Assembly (NCBI RefSeq): GCF_011761475.1
Contig: NZ_JAASRS010000001.1
Span: 2,666,001-2,730,000 of the forward strand
DNA from: Saccharococcus thermophilus
Lineage (GTDB): Bacteria > Bacillota > Bacilli > Bacillales > Anoxybacillaceae
DNA length: 64,000 nt
Direction: 5' to 3'
The notes under the pieces were generated by a model. The model was given only the letters and a program-made list of their open reading frames with translations. It made no database searches and had not been told where the DNA came from. The translations under genes and the position numbers were made by a program. Shown one piece after another: positions 16,255 through 25,245 of the stretch; within the stretch, counting starts at the first letter, position 1, and each line of letters begins with the position of its first letter.

Positions 16255-18102
16255 CTATTCCTTTATCGTAATGCCGTAGTGTTGGAACCATACGTGCACT
16301 TGGCCGAGATACGCCAACAACTGCGGTCCTGTCATTAACTGCCCGAACCAAGGTACTTGGAATGATTTTCCTTCTGTTTCCACCAACTCTTCTAATTTTT
16401 TGGCATCGAAAAATTCGTAAAGCACCGATGAGCGATCGTTCAACAACTCTTTTAGCCAATTTTTCACTAGTTTTGTATAAAGCGGATGATGCGTTTTCGG
16501 ATATGGACTTTTTTTGCGATAGAGCACATCTTCCGGCAAAATTCCCTCGAGCGCCTTGCGCAAAATCCCTTTTTCACGATTGCCATACATTTTCATTTCC
16601 CATGGAATGTTCCACACATATTCGACTAGCCGATGATCGGCAAACGGCACGCGGACTTCCAGACTCGCGCCCATGCTCATGCGGTCTTTCCGATCAAGAA
16701 GCGTCGTCATAAACCAAATCATATTTAAGTAAAATAACTCTCGCCGCTTTGCTTCCTCAGCGCTTTCCCCTTCAAGTCTTGGGACCTCGGCAATCGTTTC
16801 GCAAAAGCGTGTTTGTACATATTCGTCTAGCCTCAATTTCTTTCTCCAGTCTTGTTTTAGCAAATCGATGCGCGCTTCCGTTGAACGCATCCATGGAAAT
16901 CCTCTCCGCGCCAAATCGTCCGGGCGGTGAAACCACGGGTAACCACCAAAAATTTCATCGGCACATTCTCCCGATAAACTAACGACAAAATCTTTACGAA
17001 TTTTTTTGCAAAACCATAGCAAGGAAGAGTCCACATCAGCCATGCCTGGAACGTCTCGGACAATCACTGCCTCCCGTAAATGGTCAAACAAGTCTTCTTG
17101 ACTAATGACGCAGCGGTGATGGACGGTTTGAAACGTTTCCGATATTAATTCAATAAAAGGTGCGTCCGCATTTGGCTGAAAATCATTCGCTTTAAAATAT
17201 TGTTCATTGCCTTCATAATCAATGGAATACGTATGCAGCTGCCCCTTTCCTTCTTTGGCAAACACCGTCGCCGCAATGGCGGTAATGGCACTCGAGTCGA
17301 TCCCGCCGGATAAAAAGGTGCATACCGGCACATCGGAAACAAGCTGGCGCGTTACCGCATCCGTAAGGAGAAAACGCAATTTTTCCACCGTTTCCGCCAA
17401 CGAATCTCGATGGGCATCGCTTTGCACATTCCAGTAGCGCCATACTCTTACCCCTTCACGGGAAAACGTTAACGCGTGCGCAGGGCGCAATTCTTTAATC
17501 CCGCAAAATACCCCGTGCCCTGGCGTCCGTGATGGACCCAGTCCAAACACTTCCGCCAACCCTTCGTAATCCACTTCCGCCTTTACGTGTGGATGTGCCA
17601 AGATAGCCTTGATTTCCGAACCAAACAGGAAACCATCATCGCTATGACGATAAAAAAGCGGTTTGACGCCAAGACGATCTCGTGCTAAAAATAACTGTTC
17701 CCGCTGTTCGTCCCAAACCGCAAAGGCAAAAATTCCGTTGAACAGCTCGACACAGCGTTCTTTCCATTCGATATAGGCGTTCAATAACACTTCGGTATCC
17801 GAATGCCCTTGAAAAGTATATCCTTTCTTCAATAGCTCTTTTCGAATATCCTCCGTATTGTACAATTCCCCGTTATAAACAACCGTATAACTGTAACCGT
17901 TTTTTTGCCTTGTCATCGGCTGTTTCCCGCCTGCCGGGTCCACGACGACAAGCCGTTTATGTCCAAACGCAGCATGTTGGCCAACCCATGCATTCGTGTC
18001 ATCAGGTCCGCGTTTTGCTAGTGTCTCCGTCATCTTCGAGATAATCTCTTTTTCTATTCGCAAATCTCGCTGAAAATCCACCCAACCGGTGATGCCACAC
18101 AT
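16255..18102 (-). CDS. asnO: Asparagine synthetase (glutamine-hydrolysing)
   Basis: Makes asparagine from aspartate, ATP and glutamine. The start is the ATG at 18102, because processing exposes Cys2 (MCGITGWVDF) as the glutaminase nucleophile and GAAAGGA lies upstream; the open frame running back to 18426 is not translated. The 615-residue product has an N-terminal glutaminase domain (about 2-190, with RGPDDTN, GHKRLVVVD and YNGELYN) and a C-terminal synthetase domain with the ATP pyrophosphatase loop FLSGGIDSS and SGECADEIFGGYPW. Length and neighbourhood (yisK, yisL and a YisN-like gene nearby) match the B. subtilis AsnO paralogue, which is linked to sporulation, better than AsnB or AsnH. 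A 7-base inverted repeat GCTAACG / CGTTAGC (18194-18200 / 18226-18232) in the upstream region could be a regulatory site. Confidence 0.9.
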   Translation of the reverse strand: MCGITGWVDFQRDLRIEKEIISKMTETLAKRGPDDTNAWVGQHAAFGHKRLVVVDPAGGKQPMTRQKNGYSYTVVYNGELYNTEDIRKELLKKGYTFQGHSDTEVLLNAYIEWKERCVELFNGIFAFAVWDEQREQLFLARDRLGVKPLFYRHSDDGFLFGSEIKAILAHPHVKAEVDYEGLAEVFGLGPSRTPGHGVFCGIKELRPAHALTFSREGVRVWRYWNVQSDAHRDSLAETVEKLRFLLTDAVTRQLVSDVPVCTFLSGGIDSSAITAIAATVFAKEGKGQLHTYSIDYEGNEQYFKANDFQPNADAPFIELISETFQTVHHRCVISQEDLFDHLREAVIVRDVPGMADVDSSLLWFCKKIRKDFVVSLSGECADEIFGGYPWFHRPDDLARRGFPWMRSTEARIDLLKQDWRKKLRLDEYVQTRFCETIAEVPRLEGESAEEAKRRELFYLNMIWFMTTLLDRKDRMSMGASLEVRVPFADHRLVEYVWNIPWEMKMYGNREKGILRKALEGILPEDVLYRKKSPYPKTHHPLYTKLVKNWLKELLNDRSSVLYEFFDAKKLEELVETEGKSFQVPWFGQLMTGPQLLAYLGQVHVWFQHYGITIKE

Positions 18103-18397
18103 ACGAACCAATCCTTTCTTTATAAATACGAAAAAGTTGTGTGCTGGATATCCTATGCTACAAAATTTTTCGTTCTCCTTTTCCCTCGGCAAAGCTAACG
18201 ATATCTTACATCCTCTTTGTTCAAACGTTAGCGACCAACACTTGCCTTTTCTGTTAGCAACATGCTCCTTCTCCGTATTGGCATGATTCCATTTTATGCA
18301 ATCCCCCCCATTTCGATGAATTGTCCGATGGCAACAGCAGCATGAATAAATCGAAGATAATATGGAAAAACAAGAAATATAAGGAGGAGGAGGAAAT

Positions 18398-18946
18398 TTG
18401 AATATCGAACAACGCCTGCAATGCATAGCCGAACAACAGCGGGCCTATATACAAGGAACGGTTGAATTTGTAAACGATGAGTGGGTTTTTTTTGATGAGG
18501 AAGAGGAAGAAGCATCATTGCTAGAGGAAATGACGGAAGGGAAAATAGAAGTGTTCCGTTACGGCCATTGGCTGTGCGGCCATTTGCAAGAAAACGGAAT
18601 GGTTGACACGAGCACCGGCGTGTTGCCGCTTCGAACCGGCGACCGCGTTCGTTTTCGTAAACGCTTTTCCTATGCTTATCAGCAGTGGCTGGCATCACTT
18701 CCAGACCAAACGTTTTTTCAGTTCGTACAATGGCTCAATCAGCTTGGTTTTTCGTTATATGATTGTTTATACTGCTATAATGGATTGTTGTTCGCCAAAT
18801 ATACAGGTGTGAATTTCATGATTTACGACAACACCGAACTAATCAGCAACGTTCAGCACTACTACGAGCGAGGGAATACGTATAAAGATCACTTTGAAAT
18901 CACGTTTAATAACGGGGAGCGGTTTATTTGCACCCAGCTTGGATAA
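18398..18946 (+). CDS. DUF2777-type protein (YisN-like)
   Basis: A 182-residue protein of unknown function, starting at TTG 18398 behind a very strong ribosome binding site AAGGAGGAGGAGG. It has an acidic patch (FFDEEEEEA, about 31-39), a small beta-rich N-terminal part and an aromatic-rich C-terminal half with SLYDCLYCYNGLLF. No signal peptide or membrane helix. Its position, divergent from asnO, corresponds to yisN in B. subtilis, and I recall that protein being placed in DUF2777; the assignment rests on synteny and general resemblance. Confidence 0.65.
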   Translation: MNIEQRLQCIAEQQRAYIQGTVEFVNDEWVFFDEEEEEASLLEEMTEGKIEVFRYGHWLCGHLQENGMVDTSTGVLPLRTGDRVRFRKRFSYAYQQWLASLPDQTFFQFVQWLNQLGFSLYDCLYCYNGLLFAKYTGVNFMIYDNTELISNVQHYYERGNTYKDHFEITFNNGERFICTQLG

Positions 18947-18979
18947 ACAGGGGAAAGAGGCGCAGACTTTCCCCGCTTT

Positions 18980-21856
18980 TTATTTTTTTCGTGCCGCCAT
19001 ATACCCTACTAATTCTTCCGCCGCTAACGGTGGATATAGCACATACCCTTGAGCGTAGCGGCAATGAAGCATTTTTAACAACTCCAGTTGTTCCACTGTT
19101 TCTACCCCTTCCGCGATCGTTTTTAGCCCCAATCCATGGCCCATCGTAATGATCGCCTTGACGATCGCAGTGTCAGACTGATTCGTATGAAGCTGCTCGA
19201 TAAATGAGCGGTCGATTTTCAATGTGGTTGCCGGCAACCTCTTCAAATAGCTAAAAGAAGCGTATCCGCTCCCAAAATCATCGACAGCAATGCCGACACC
19301 GAGCTGCTTCAGCTCGTTCATCACTTGAATGCTGTTGGAAAGGTGACGAAGCATCGAATTTTCCGTCAGCTCTAAATGCAAGCAGTGCGGGGAAAGCTGC
19401 GATTGCCTTAACGCCTCTTTGACATCATCGATAAATTGTTCATGCTGAAATTGCATTGCCGATACGTTGACAAAAACAGAGAGATGCTCATTCCCTAGCT
19501 GCTGCCACTCCTTCGTCTGTTTGCAGGCAGTCATTAGCACCCATCGGCCAATGTCGTGAATGAGCCCCGTTTCTTCCGCTAACGGAATAAATTCGCCCGG
19601 TCTTACGAGCCCCAGCTGCGGATGGCGCCAACGAATCAACGCTTCATTGCCGATGATGGCGCCGGTATGTATATCAATGATCGGCTGGTAACAAAGAAAA
19701 AGTTCCTGTTTTTCCAATGCTTTCCGCAAATATCCTTCCATTTCTAAACGGTATAGCATTTCTTCGTTCATTTTTGCGGCATAAAATTGAATTCGGTTAC
19801 CGCCGCTTTTTTTCGCCATATTGACGGCGATATCCGCATTTTTTAACAACGAGTGTTTATCTACCCCATCATCCGGGTAAAAACAGATGCCGATACTTGC
19901 CGTAATAAAAAACTCTTTGTTTTCATATAAAATCGGCTTCGCCACTTCTTTTGTGATGCGCGTTGCTACTTCAAACACCGCTTCCGCATCCGTCCGTCCC
20001 GTTAGCAGCAAACAAAACTTATCTCCATGAAATCTTCCTAGCCACGCCCCGATTGGCAGCACATGATGAATGCGCTGAACGACCTGCTTTAAAATTTCGT
20101 CGCCCGCAAAATGTCCGACGCTGTCATTAATCAATTTAAAGCGATCTAAGTCGATCAGCATCACCGCTAGCTTTCTATGTTTTCGCTCTGCTTTTTCCAG
20201 CTGTTCGTCGATGATTTCCATCCATTTAGTCCGGTTCGGCAAATGGGTATCCGGATCATAGTATGCTAAATATGCAATCTTTTCTTCTGCCTTTTTCTGC
20301 TCCGTAATATTTCTGCCGATTCCGTAAATCCCTACTTTTTTTCCTTCGACAACAATAGGGACATTTTTAATTTGAAACAACAGCTTCTCTCCCGACTTGG
20401 TCGGAATCTCCAAATTGTAAGTTTGTACCTTTCCGCGCAGCGCCCGATAAAAATAGCGGCTGACGCGGGGAATATCATTTGGATCGATATATTTTAGCGA
20501 GTTCGTGTATAAAATTTCTTCTTTTTTGTATCCAAGCACTTGCTCGAACGCGGGATTTACGCTTGTCAAATTGCCGTGCAAATCGGTGGAATACACGATA
20601 TCGGTATTATGTTCAAACAGCGATTTATACCGCTGCTCTGATATTTGCGCGTGAACGTGAAGCTGCTCCATGTCACGAGAAGAAGTGGACATTAAATGGG
20701 CGAGCGTCATGATCCCTTGAAATTCCCTGGGAACCGTCAAAGACGCAGAAACATTGTCATGGTTGCGATTTGGGCTTCCTTCGGATAAAGCAATCATGCT
20801 AAACGCTGCAAATCGTATCGGAAAATATTGATCTTTGATCACAAGCTCGTCAAAGACAAACGGAGCAAGAGTTGGAGCGACTTGCTCTAACGCTGCCGTT
20901 ACCTGTTGCAGCATAGGACGTGCGTATCCTTGCAGTGCGGTGCCGTGATAGAAAAAAATCGATTCCGGCCATTTTTTTATCAATTGATGAAAGGTATCAT
21001 GCATATTCCAATATAATGACGGAACATGAACATAGCTAAACTTGACTTTCTCTCCTTGCTCGACACTGCCGTTTAATTCAATAGAGCCGTCTTCGTTCAC
21101 CTTTATGATTGGTAAACATTCCTTATGGCCATTTCTTTCGACAATCAACGGAAATTCCGTCCCGGAAAAAGGCAACCGCTCGATAAATTCCTTTCCTAAA
21201 TAACGTTGCAGCAATATGGCCGCTTTCTTTCCGTCGAGTTCATATAATATATTTTCACGGCATTTCGTAATTTGAAATGCGGTGCCGACCGTCTCCCATA
21301 AAAACGGATGCAATGATTGAATACGCAAAGAAATGCCATTAAAACTAACTGCTACCACTCCGCCGACGACAACTCCCTCCTGGGAAAACAGCAACCCGCC
21401 TTCAGGAACACAGCCGCCAATGATGACCATTTTTTCGTTCACTAGCGGCAGCTGGCGGACAAGCGGCTGAAGATGTCTTGCTTGGTCGGTAAATAAAAGA
21501 AGAAGATTCGTTTCTTCTGTTATGAGAGTATCCGATATATACGTTACAAGCTCGGATGGATGGGCAAATTCTTCATAGGACAATAAAACCGAATGAACAC
21601 TCGTCTTTTCAAATGAAGTAAAACATATAAAAAATCGCCCATCGTCACCGAAATGTTCACGATGCGTGATCATTCCTAATAATTGGGCGTGCGGAAGATG
21701 CCGCTCAAGCAGTTCGACGATTTCGCGAACGTCCCCTTCATCGGCATTATTGGCGGCAATTTGCACAAAAAGATGGTCATATTGGGCAATGTGGTGCTTT
21801 TCGATCAAATGGTATAACTCCTTGGCATTATGACAATGAAATTGATGCACATTCAT
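18980..21856 (-). CDS. FIST-PAS-GGDEF-EAL signalling protein (likely cyclic-di-GMP phosphodiesterase)
   Basis: A 958-residue cytoplasmic sensor. The N-terminal ~360 residues have the FIST sensory fold (IIGGCVPEGGLLFSQEGVVV, then a FIST_C part), a family thought to bind small ligands such as amino acids. A PAS domain follows (about 400-520, RYKSLFEHNTDIVYSTDLHG), then a GGDEF domain (about 525-690) whose active-site loop is degenerate, RFHGDKF instead of RxGGDEF, so cyclase activity is unlikely. The C-terminal EAL domain (about 700-950) keeps NEALIRW, VNVSAMQF, LELTEN, DDFGSGYASF and EGVET, all needed for hydrolysis of cyclic di-GMP. The ATG at 21856 with TGGAG upstream is preferred over a GTG five codons earlier. 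It follows yisL on the same strand beyond a terminator. Confidence 0.88.
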   Translation of the reverse strand: MNVHQFHCHNAKELYHLIEKHHIAQYDHLFVQIAANNADEGDVREIVELLERHLPHAQLLGMITHREHFGDDGRFFICFTSFEKTSVHSVLLSYEEFAHPSELVTYISDTLITEETNLLLLFTDQARHLQPLVRQLPLVNEKMVIIGGCVPEGGLLFSQEGVVVGGVVAVSFNGISLRIQSLHPFLWETVGTAFQITKCRENILYELDGKKAAILLQRYLGKEFIERLPFSGTEFPLIVERNGHKECLPIIKVNEDGSIELNGSVEQGEKVKFSYVHVPSLYWNMHDTFHQLIKKWPESIFFYHGTALQGYARPMLQQVTAALEQVAPTLAPFVFDELVIKDQYFPIRFAAFSMIALSEGSPNRNHDNVSASLTVPREFQGIMTLAHLMSTSSRDMEQLHVHAQISEQRYKSLFEHNTDIVYSTDLHGNLTSVNPAFEQVLGYKKEEILYTNSLKYIDPNDIPRVSRYFYRALRGKVQTYNLEIPTKSGEKLLFQIKNVPIVVEGKKVGIYGIGRNITEQKKAEEKIAYLAYYDPDTHLPNRTKWMEIIDEQLEKAERKHRKLAVMLIDLDRFKLINDSVGHFAGDEILKQVVQRIHHVLPIGAWLGRFHGDKFCLLLTGRTDAEAVFEVATRITKEVAKPILYENKEFFITASIGICFYPDDGVDKHSLLKNADIAVNMAKKSGGNRIQFYAAKMNEEMLYRLEMEGYLRKALEKQELFLCYQPIIDIHTGAIIGNEALIRWRHPQLGLVRPGEFIPLAEETGLIHDIGRWVLMTACKQTKEWQQLGNEHLSVFVNVSAMQFQHEQFIDDVKEALRQSQLSPHCLHLELTENSMLRHLSNSIQVMNELKQLGVGIAVDDFGSGYASFSYLKRLPATTLKIDRSFIEQLHTNQSDTAIVKAIITMGHGLGLKTIAEGVETVEQLELLKMLHCRYAQGYVLYPPLAAEELVGYMAARKK

Positions 21857-21942
21857 TATACTCCACCACACTTACACGAATATTAGAAAAATTATAAAAA
21901 TATTCTTTCTACTAACATACCACATTTTATGCATACGCAAAA

Positions 21943-21975
21943 GCGGCAATTCCATACGGAATTGCCGCCTTTTTT
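21943..21975 (-). terminator. Terminator of yisL
   Basis: GCGGCAATTCC (21943-21953) pairs perfectly with GGAATTGCCGC (21958-21968) across a 4-base loop at the yisL stop; T residues follow on both strands. Confidence 0.75.
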
Positions 21976-22327
21976 AGAAAAGATCGATCCCGAGCGGTAA
22001 CATTAAGCCTAAAAATATGGCGAGAACGAGCGCAACAACCCACTGCACCCAGGCAACGGTGCTACTTTTCCCTTTTTTCATCGCCGCTAAAACCATTTCC
22101 ATCGCTCCGATTACCCATAAACCAGCAAGCGCCTTCATCACATATAATATAGAAATCGAGGCGATGCTATGTAATAAAAGAACACCCGTTATGATCGTAA
22201 GGATGTAAAACAAGCGCAGCACCATTTGCACCATTTTTGCTTTCGAAGATCCTGAACGTTGCAATGAAACCGTGATCAAAAACAATATAATAGCAATCAA
22301 CCAACTCGTAATATGCGCATGTGTCAT
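21974..22327 (-). CDS. yisL: YisL family membrane protein (DUF1516)
   Basis: A 117-residue, very hydrophobic protein with four predicted transmembrane helices (about 5-22, 38-58, 66-86 and 93-113). Function unknown. Length, HAHITSWLIAIILFL at the N-terminus and position beside rocD/yisK/asnO match YisL. The ATG at 22327 has GGAGGT seven bases upstream; the open frame extends eight codons further but without a suitable site. Confidence 0.8.
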   Translation of the reverse strand: MTHAHITSWLIAIILFLITVSLQRSGSSKAKMVQMVLRLFYILTIITGVLLLHSIASISILYVMKALAGLWVIGAMEMVLAAMKKGKSSTVAWVQWVVALVLAIFLGLMLPLGIDLF

Positions 22328-22534
22328 ATTGATACCTCCATTTCCACACATTCATTTCCATCATAGCATGCAAATACAGAAAAAAACAAACTTTATACAA
22401 TCAAAAAACCATTACTTTCCTCATAAAAGGATTTTGACAGAGATCGCAATGTTTTTGTCACCATACTGCTGAAAATCGATCTTACATATATCGACGAAGC
22501 CAACTCGATTTTCCAACAAAGATATTTCTTTTTT

Positions 22535-22543
22535 TGCTATAAT
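22535..22543 (+). promoter_or_regulatory. Extended -10 promoter element before rocD
   Basis: TGCTATAAT is a full extended -10 sequence 53 bases before the rocD start; no good -35 hexamer lies at 17 bases, which is usual for extended -10 promoters. No -24/-12 element of the sigma-L type that drives rocD in B. subtilis was recognised. Confidence 0.5.
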
Positions 22544-22595
22544 AAAAAATAGCGCAAAAATTATAATTTTATTATCTATTTAGGGAGGAACACTC

Positions 22596-23792
22596 ATGAG
22601 CAAAACAACTGAAATGATTCGTTTGACCGAGCAATATGGCGCCAATAACTATCACCCGCTTCCAGTCGTTCTCAGCAAAGGGGAAGGGGTATGGGTGGAA
22701 GACCCGGAAGGCAATCGCTATATGGATATGTTAAGCGCTTACTCAGCCGTTAACCAAGGGCATCGCCATCCGAAAATTATTCAAGCGTTAAAAGAACAGG
22801 CGGACCGCATTACCTTAACTTCACGCGCCTTCCATAACGACCAGCTTGGTCCTTGGTATGAAAAAGTGGCAAAGCTGACAGGAAAAGACATGGTGCTGCC
22901 GATGAATACCGGCGCTGAAGCGGTGGAAACGGCGTTTAAGGCGGCGCGGCGCTGGGCGTACGACGTAAAAGGAGTGGAAAAAGATAAGGCAGAAATCATC
23001 GTTTGTGAAAACAACTTCCACGGCCGAACGATGGCAGCGGTATCGATGTCTTCGAGCGAAGAATATAAACGCGGATTCGGGCCGATGCTTCCAGGCATTA
23101 AAATCATCCCGTACGGTGACGTGGAAGCGTTAAAAAAAGCGATTACACCGAATACGGCAGCGTTTATTTTCGAACCGATTCAAGGCGAGGCAGGGATTAA
23201 CATCCCGCCGGAAGGTTTCTTAAAAGAAGCATATGAAGTATGCAAAGAACATAACGTCCTTTATATTGCCGACGAAATTCAATCCGGTCTCGGCCGTTCC
23301 GGAAAAATGTTCGCTTGCGACTGGGAAAACGTCGTTCCGGATATGTACATCCTTGGCAAAGCATTAGGCGGCGGTGTATTCCCAATTTCTTGTGTCGCGG
23401 CCAACCGTGACATACTTGGCGTGTTTAATCCTGGCTCGCATGGCTCCACTTTTGGCGGAAATCCGCTTGCATGTGCGGTATCGATCGCAGCGCTCGATGT
23501 GATTATGGAAGAAAAACTGCCGGAACGTTCCTTAGAATTAGGAAATTATTTCATTGAAAAATTGCGGGAAATTCAACATCCGGACATTAAAGAAGTGCGC
23601 GGCAGAGGGTTGTTCATCGGCGTAGAGCTTCATACTTCCGCCCGCCCATATTGTGAAAAACTAAAAGAGGAAGGATTGCTGTGTAAAGAAACGCACGATA
23701 CGGTCATCCGTTTCGCTCCGCCGCTTGTTATTACAAAAGAAGAATTGGATTGGGCGATCGAGCGGGTGAAAAAAGTATTTGCCAAAGCTTAA
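22596..23792 (+). CDS. rocD: Ornithine aminotransferase
   Basis: Transfers the delta-amino group of ornithine to 2-oxoglutarate, giving glutamate semialdehyde, in arginine and ornithine breakdown. The 398-residue protein is a class-III PLP aminotransferase: [54 protein letters not shown] and [12 protein letters not shown], with the PLP lysine at about residue 255, match RocD closely. Ribosome binding site GGGAGG. It stands alone here, without rocE or rocF behind it, and is closed by its own terminator. Confidence 0.93.
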   Translation: MSKTTEMIRLTEQYGANNYHPLPVVLSKGEGVWVEDPEGNRYMDMLSAYSAVNQGHRHPKIIQALKEQADRITLTSRAFHNDQLGPWYEKVAKLTGKDMVLPMNTGAEAVETAFKAARRWAYDVKGVEKDKAEIIVCENNFHGRTMAAVSMSSSEEYKRGFGPMLPGIKIIPYGDVEALKKAITPNTAAFIFEPIQGEAGINIPPEGFLKEAYEVCKEHNVLYIADEIQSGLGRSGKMFACDWENVVPDMYILGKALGGGVFPISCVAANRDILGVFNPGSHGSTFGGNPLACAVSIAALDVIMEEKLPERSLELGNYFIEKLREIQHPDIKEVRGRGLFIGVELHTSARPYCEKLKEEGLLCKETHDTVIRFAPPLVITKEELDWAIERVKKVFAKA

Positions 23793-23800
23793 ATAAGGAA

Positions 23801-23836
23801 AAAACGGGGCATGCACGGAAAACGCCCCGTTTTTTC
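23801..23836. terminator. Bidirectional terminator between rocD and yisK
   Basis: AAAACGGGGC (23801-23810) and GCCCCGTTTT (23824-23833) form a GC-rich stem with A/T runs on both sides, between two convergent genes. Confidence 0.85.
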
Positions 23837-24742
23837 TTATTCTCCTACCTTATTTCTTAATGTTCCGATTCCTTCGACGGTAATCTCGACGACATCGCCA
23901 ACCTGCAAAAAGCGCGGCGGCTTCATTCCCTTGCCGACCCCGGCAGGCGTCCCAGTGGCAATAATGTCTCCTGGTTCTAGCGTAATGCCGCGGGAGATCG
24001 TTTCAATAATTGTCTCGATATTAAAGATCAATTGCTCAGTACTTGCTTTTTGGCGAACTTCTCCATTTACTTTCGTTTCAATTTGCAGCTTATTTGGATT
24101 TTCAATGAGCGACCGGTGCACAATCCACGGTCCCATCGGACAGAATGTATCTAAACTTTTTCCAAGCAAATATTGCACGTGGCGTTCTTGCAAATCACGC
24201 GCCGTCACATCATTAATGATCGTATAGCCAAACACGTGCTCGAGAGCCTCTTCTTTGCGAATGGCTCTTCCCCGTTTGCCGATGACAACGGCAAGTTCGC
24301 CTTCATAATCCACTTCATCGGTTACTTCAGCGTGGCGCAAAATCGTTTCTTCATGCCCAATCACAGTAGTCGGCACTTTGGAGAACACAATAAGATGTTC
24401 AGGAATATCTGACTTTCCGCCTAGTTCCATCGCATGATCCGCATAGTTTTTCCCAATACAAAAAATATTTTTAGGAGGCCGTGGAATCGGTGCCAGCAGA
24501 CGCACGTCTGCTAAGTCATATACATATTGTGCGGATGGATTTTCTTTTACCCATGCGGCAATTTTCTCTACCTTGCGCAGAAAATTGTCTCCTTGCTGAA
24601 TACATTCAAGCAACGACGAAGGAATGGTTGCGCGCTGATCGACTGCTTGCTCGGCCAAACGCAAATGAACGACTTTTCCCTCTCCTTGTTCAACGACACC
24701 GACAAACACTTCGCCGTTATACTCCGCTGTAACAAACCGCAT
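23837..24742 (-). CDS. yisK: Fumarylacetoacetate hydrolase family protein
   Basis: A 301-residue protein with an N-terminal YisK-type extension and the FAH-family domain. IFCIGKNYADHAMELG, the metal-binding DYEGELAVVIGKRGR, NDVTARDLQ, KSLDTFCPMGPWIV and PGDIIATGTPAGVGKGMKPPRFL are all present. FAH proteins use a divalent metal to cleave or decarboxylate beta-keto acids; B. subtilis YisK has been described as an oxaloacetate decarboxylase that also associates with the cell-shape protein Mbl. Start ATG with AAGGGGAG upstream. It converges with rocD across a shared terminator. Confidence 0.85.
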   Translation of the reverse strand: MRFVTAEYNGEVFVGVVEQGEGKVVHLRLAEQAVDQRATIPSSLLECIQQGDNFLRKVEKIAAWVKENPSAQYVYDLADVRLLAPIPRPPKNIFCIGKNYADHAMELGGKSDIPEHLIVFSKVPTTVIGHEETILRHAEVTDEVDYEGELAVVIGKRGRAIRKEEALEHVFGYTIINDVTARDLQERHVQYLLGKSLDTFCPMGPWIVHRSLIENPNKLQIETKVNGEVRQKASTEQLIFNIETIIETISRGITLEPGDIIATGTPAGVGKGMKPPRFLQVGDVVEITVEGIGTLRNKVGE

Positions 24743-25046
24743 TGTCCCATCTCCCCTTTTGATATTGGAAATTTATACATCTTTGTTTATATTCGTGCTT
24801 TTTAAGAAAAGTCCTACCGTTTGTTGAATTTTGTCTAAATTGGCAAATTTGACACTTATTTTAGCGAATGTCTTTCCTTTTTCGTCGCTATATGTATAAT
24901 AATGTTTAGTTTCTTTTCCCCATCGATGATCATGACTTTCTGCGCGTACCAAAAGCATGATGCCGCTTTTTATGCGGCGTGGGACGAGGTTTATTCTCAA
25001 GGGCTTCCATAATATAAAGAAAAGAGTTCCTTCAGAATAAAAAAGA
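24743..25046. other. Intergenic region between yisK and the Spo0E-like gene
   Basis: About 300 bases of AT-rich sequence that must hold the divergent promoters of both genes; no hexamer pair was convincing. A short GCCGC / GCGGC hairpin lies near 24963-24978. No gene recognised. Confidence 0.4.
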
Positions 25047-25235
25047 TTGATGGTGAACACAATGGTTCTTGTCTTAATTGAGGAAAAACGACAACAAATG
25101 ATAGAATTAGCATTAACGCATGGATTTACCGCAGAGGAAACCATCCAATGCAGCCAAGAACTAGATGAACTAATCAATCAGTATTTGCGGAAATCTGTAC
25201 TAACTGAATCCCTTTCCTCGTCCGTCCCTCAGTAA
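25047..25235 (+). CDS. Spo0E-like aspartyl-phosphate phosphatase (YisI-like)
   Basis: A short helical protein (at most 62 residues) with the Spo0E family signature SQELDELINQY (about 36-46), where the S-x-x-L-D pattern contacts the response regulator. Such proteins remove phosphate from Spo0A and hold back sporulation; the partner is inferred from the family. Its place beside yisK corresponds to yisI in B. subtilis. The start is uncertain: TTG 25047, ATG 25050 and ATG 25062 are all in frame, and none has a strong ribosome binding site. Confidence 0.7.
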   Translation: MMVNTMVLVLIEEKRQQMIELALTHGFTAEETIQCSQELDELINQYLRKSVLTESLSSSVPQ

Positions 25236-25245
25236 TGTATGCCGA

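Noticed and set aside
18103-18426. 108-codon extension in front of asnO
   Set aside because: AsnO needs Cys2 at the N-terminus for glutaminase activity, and the extension has low-complexity, non-coding character.
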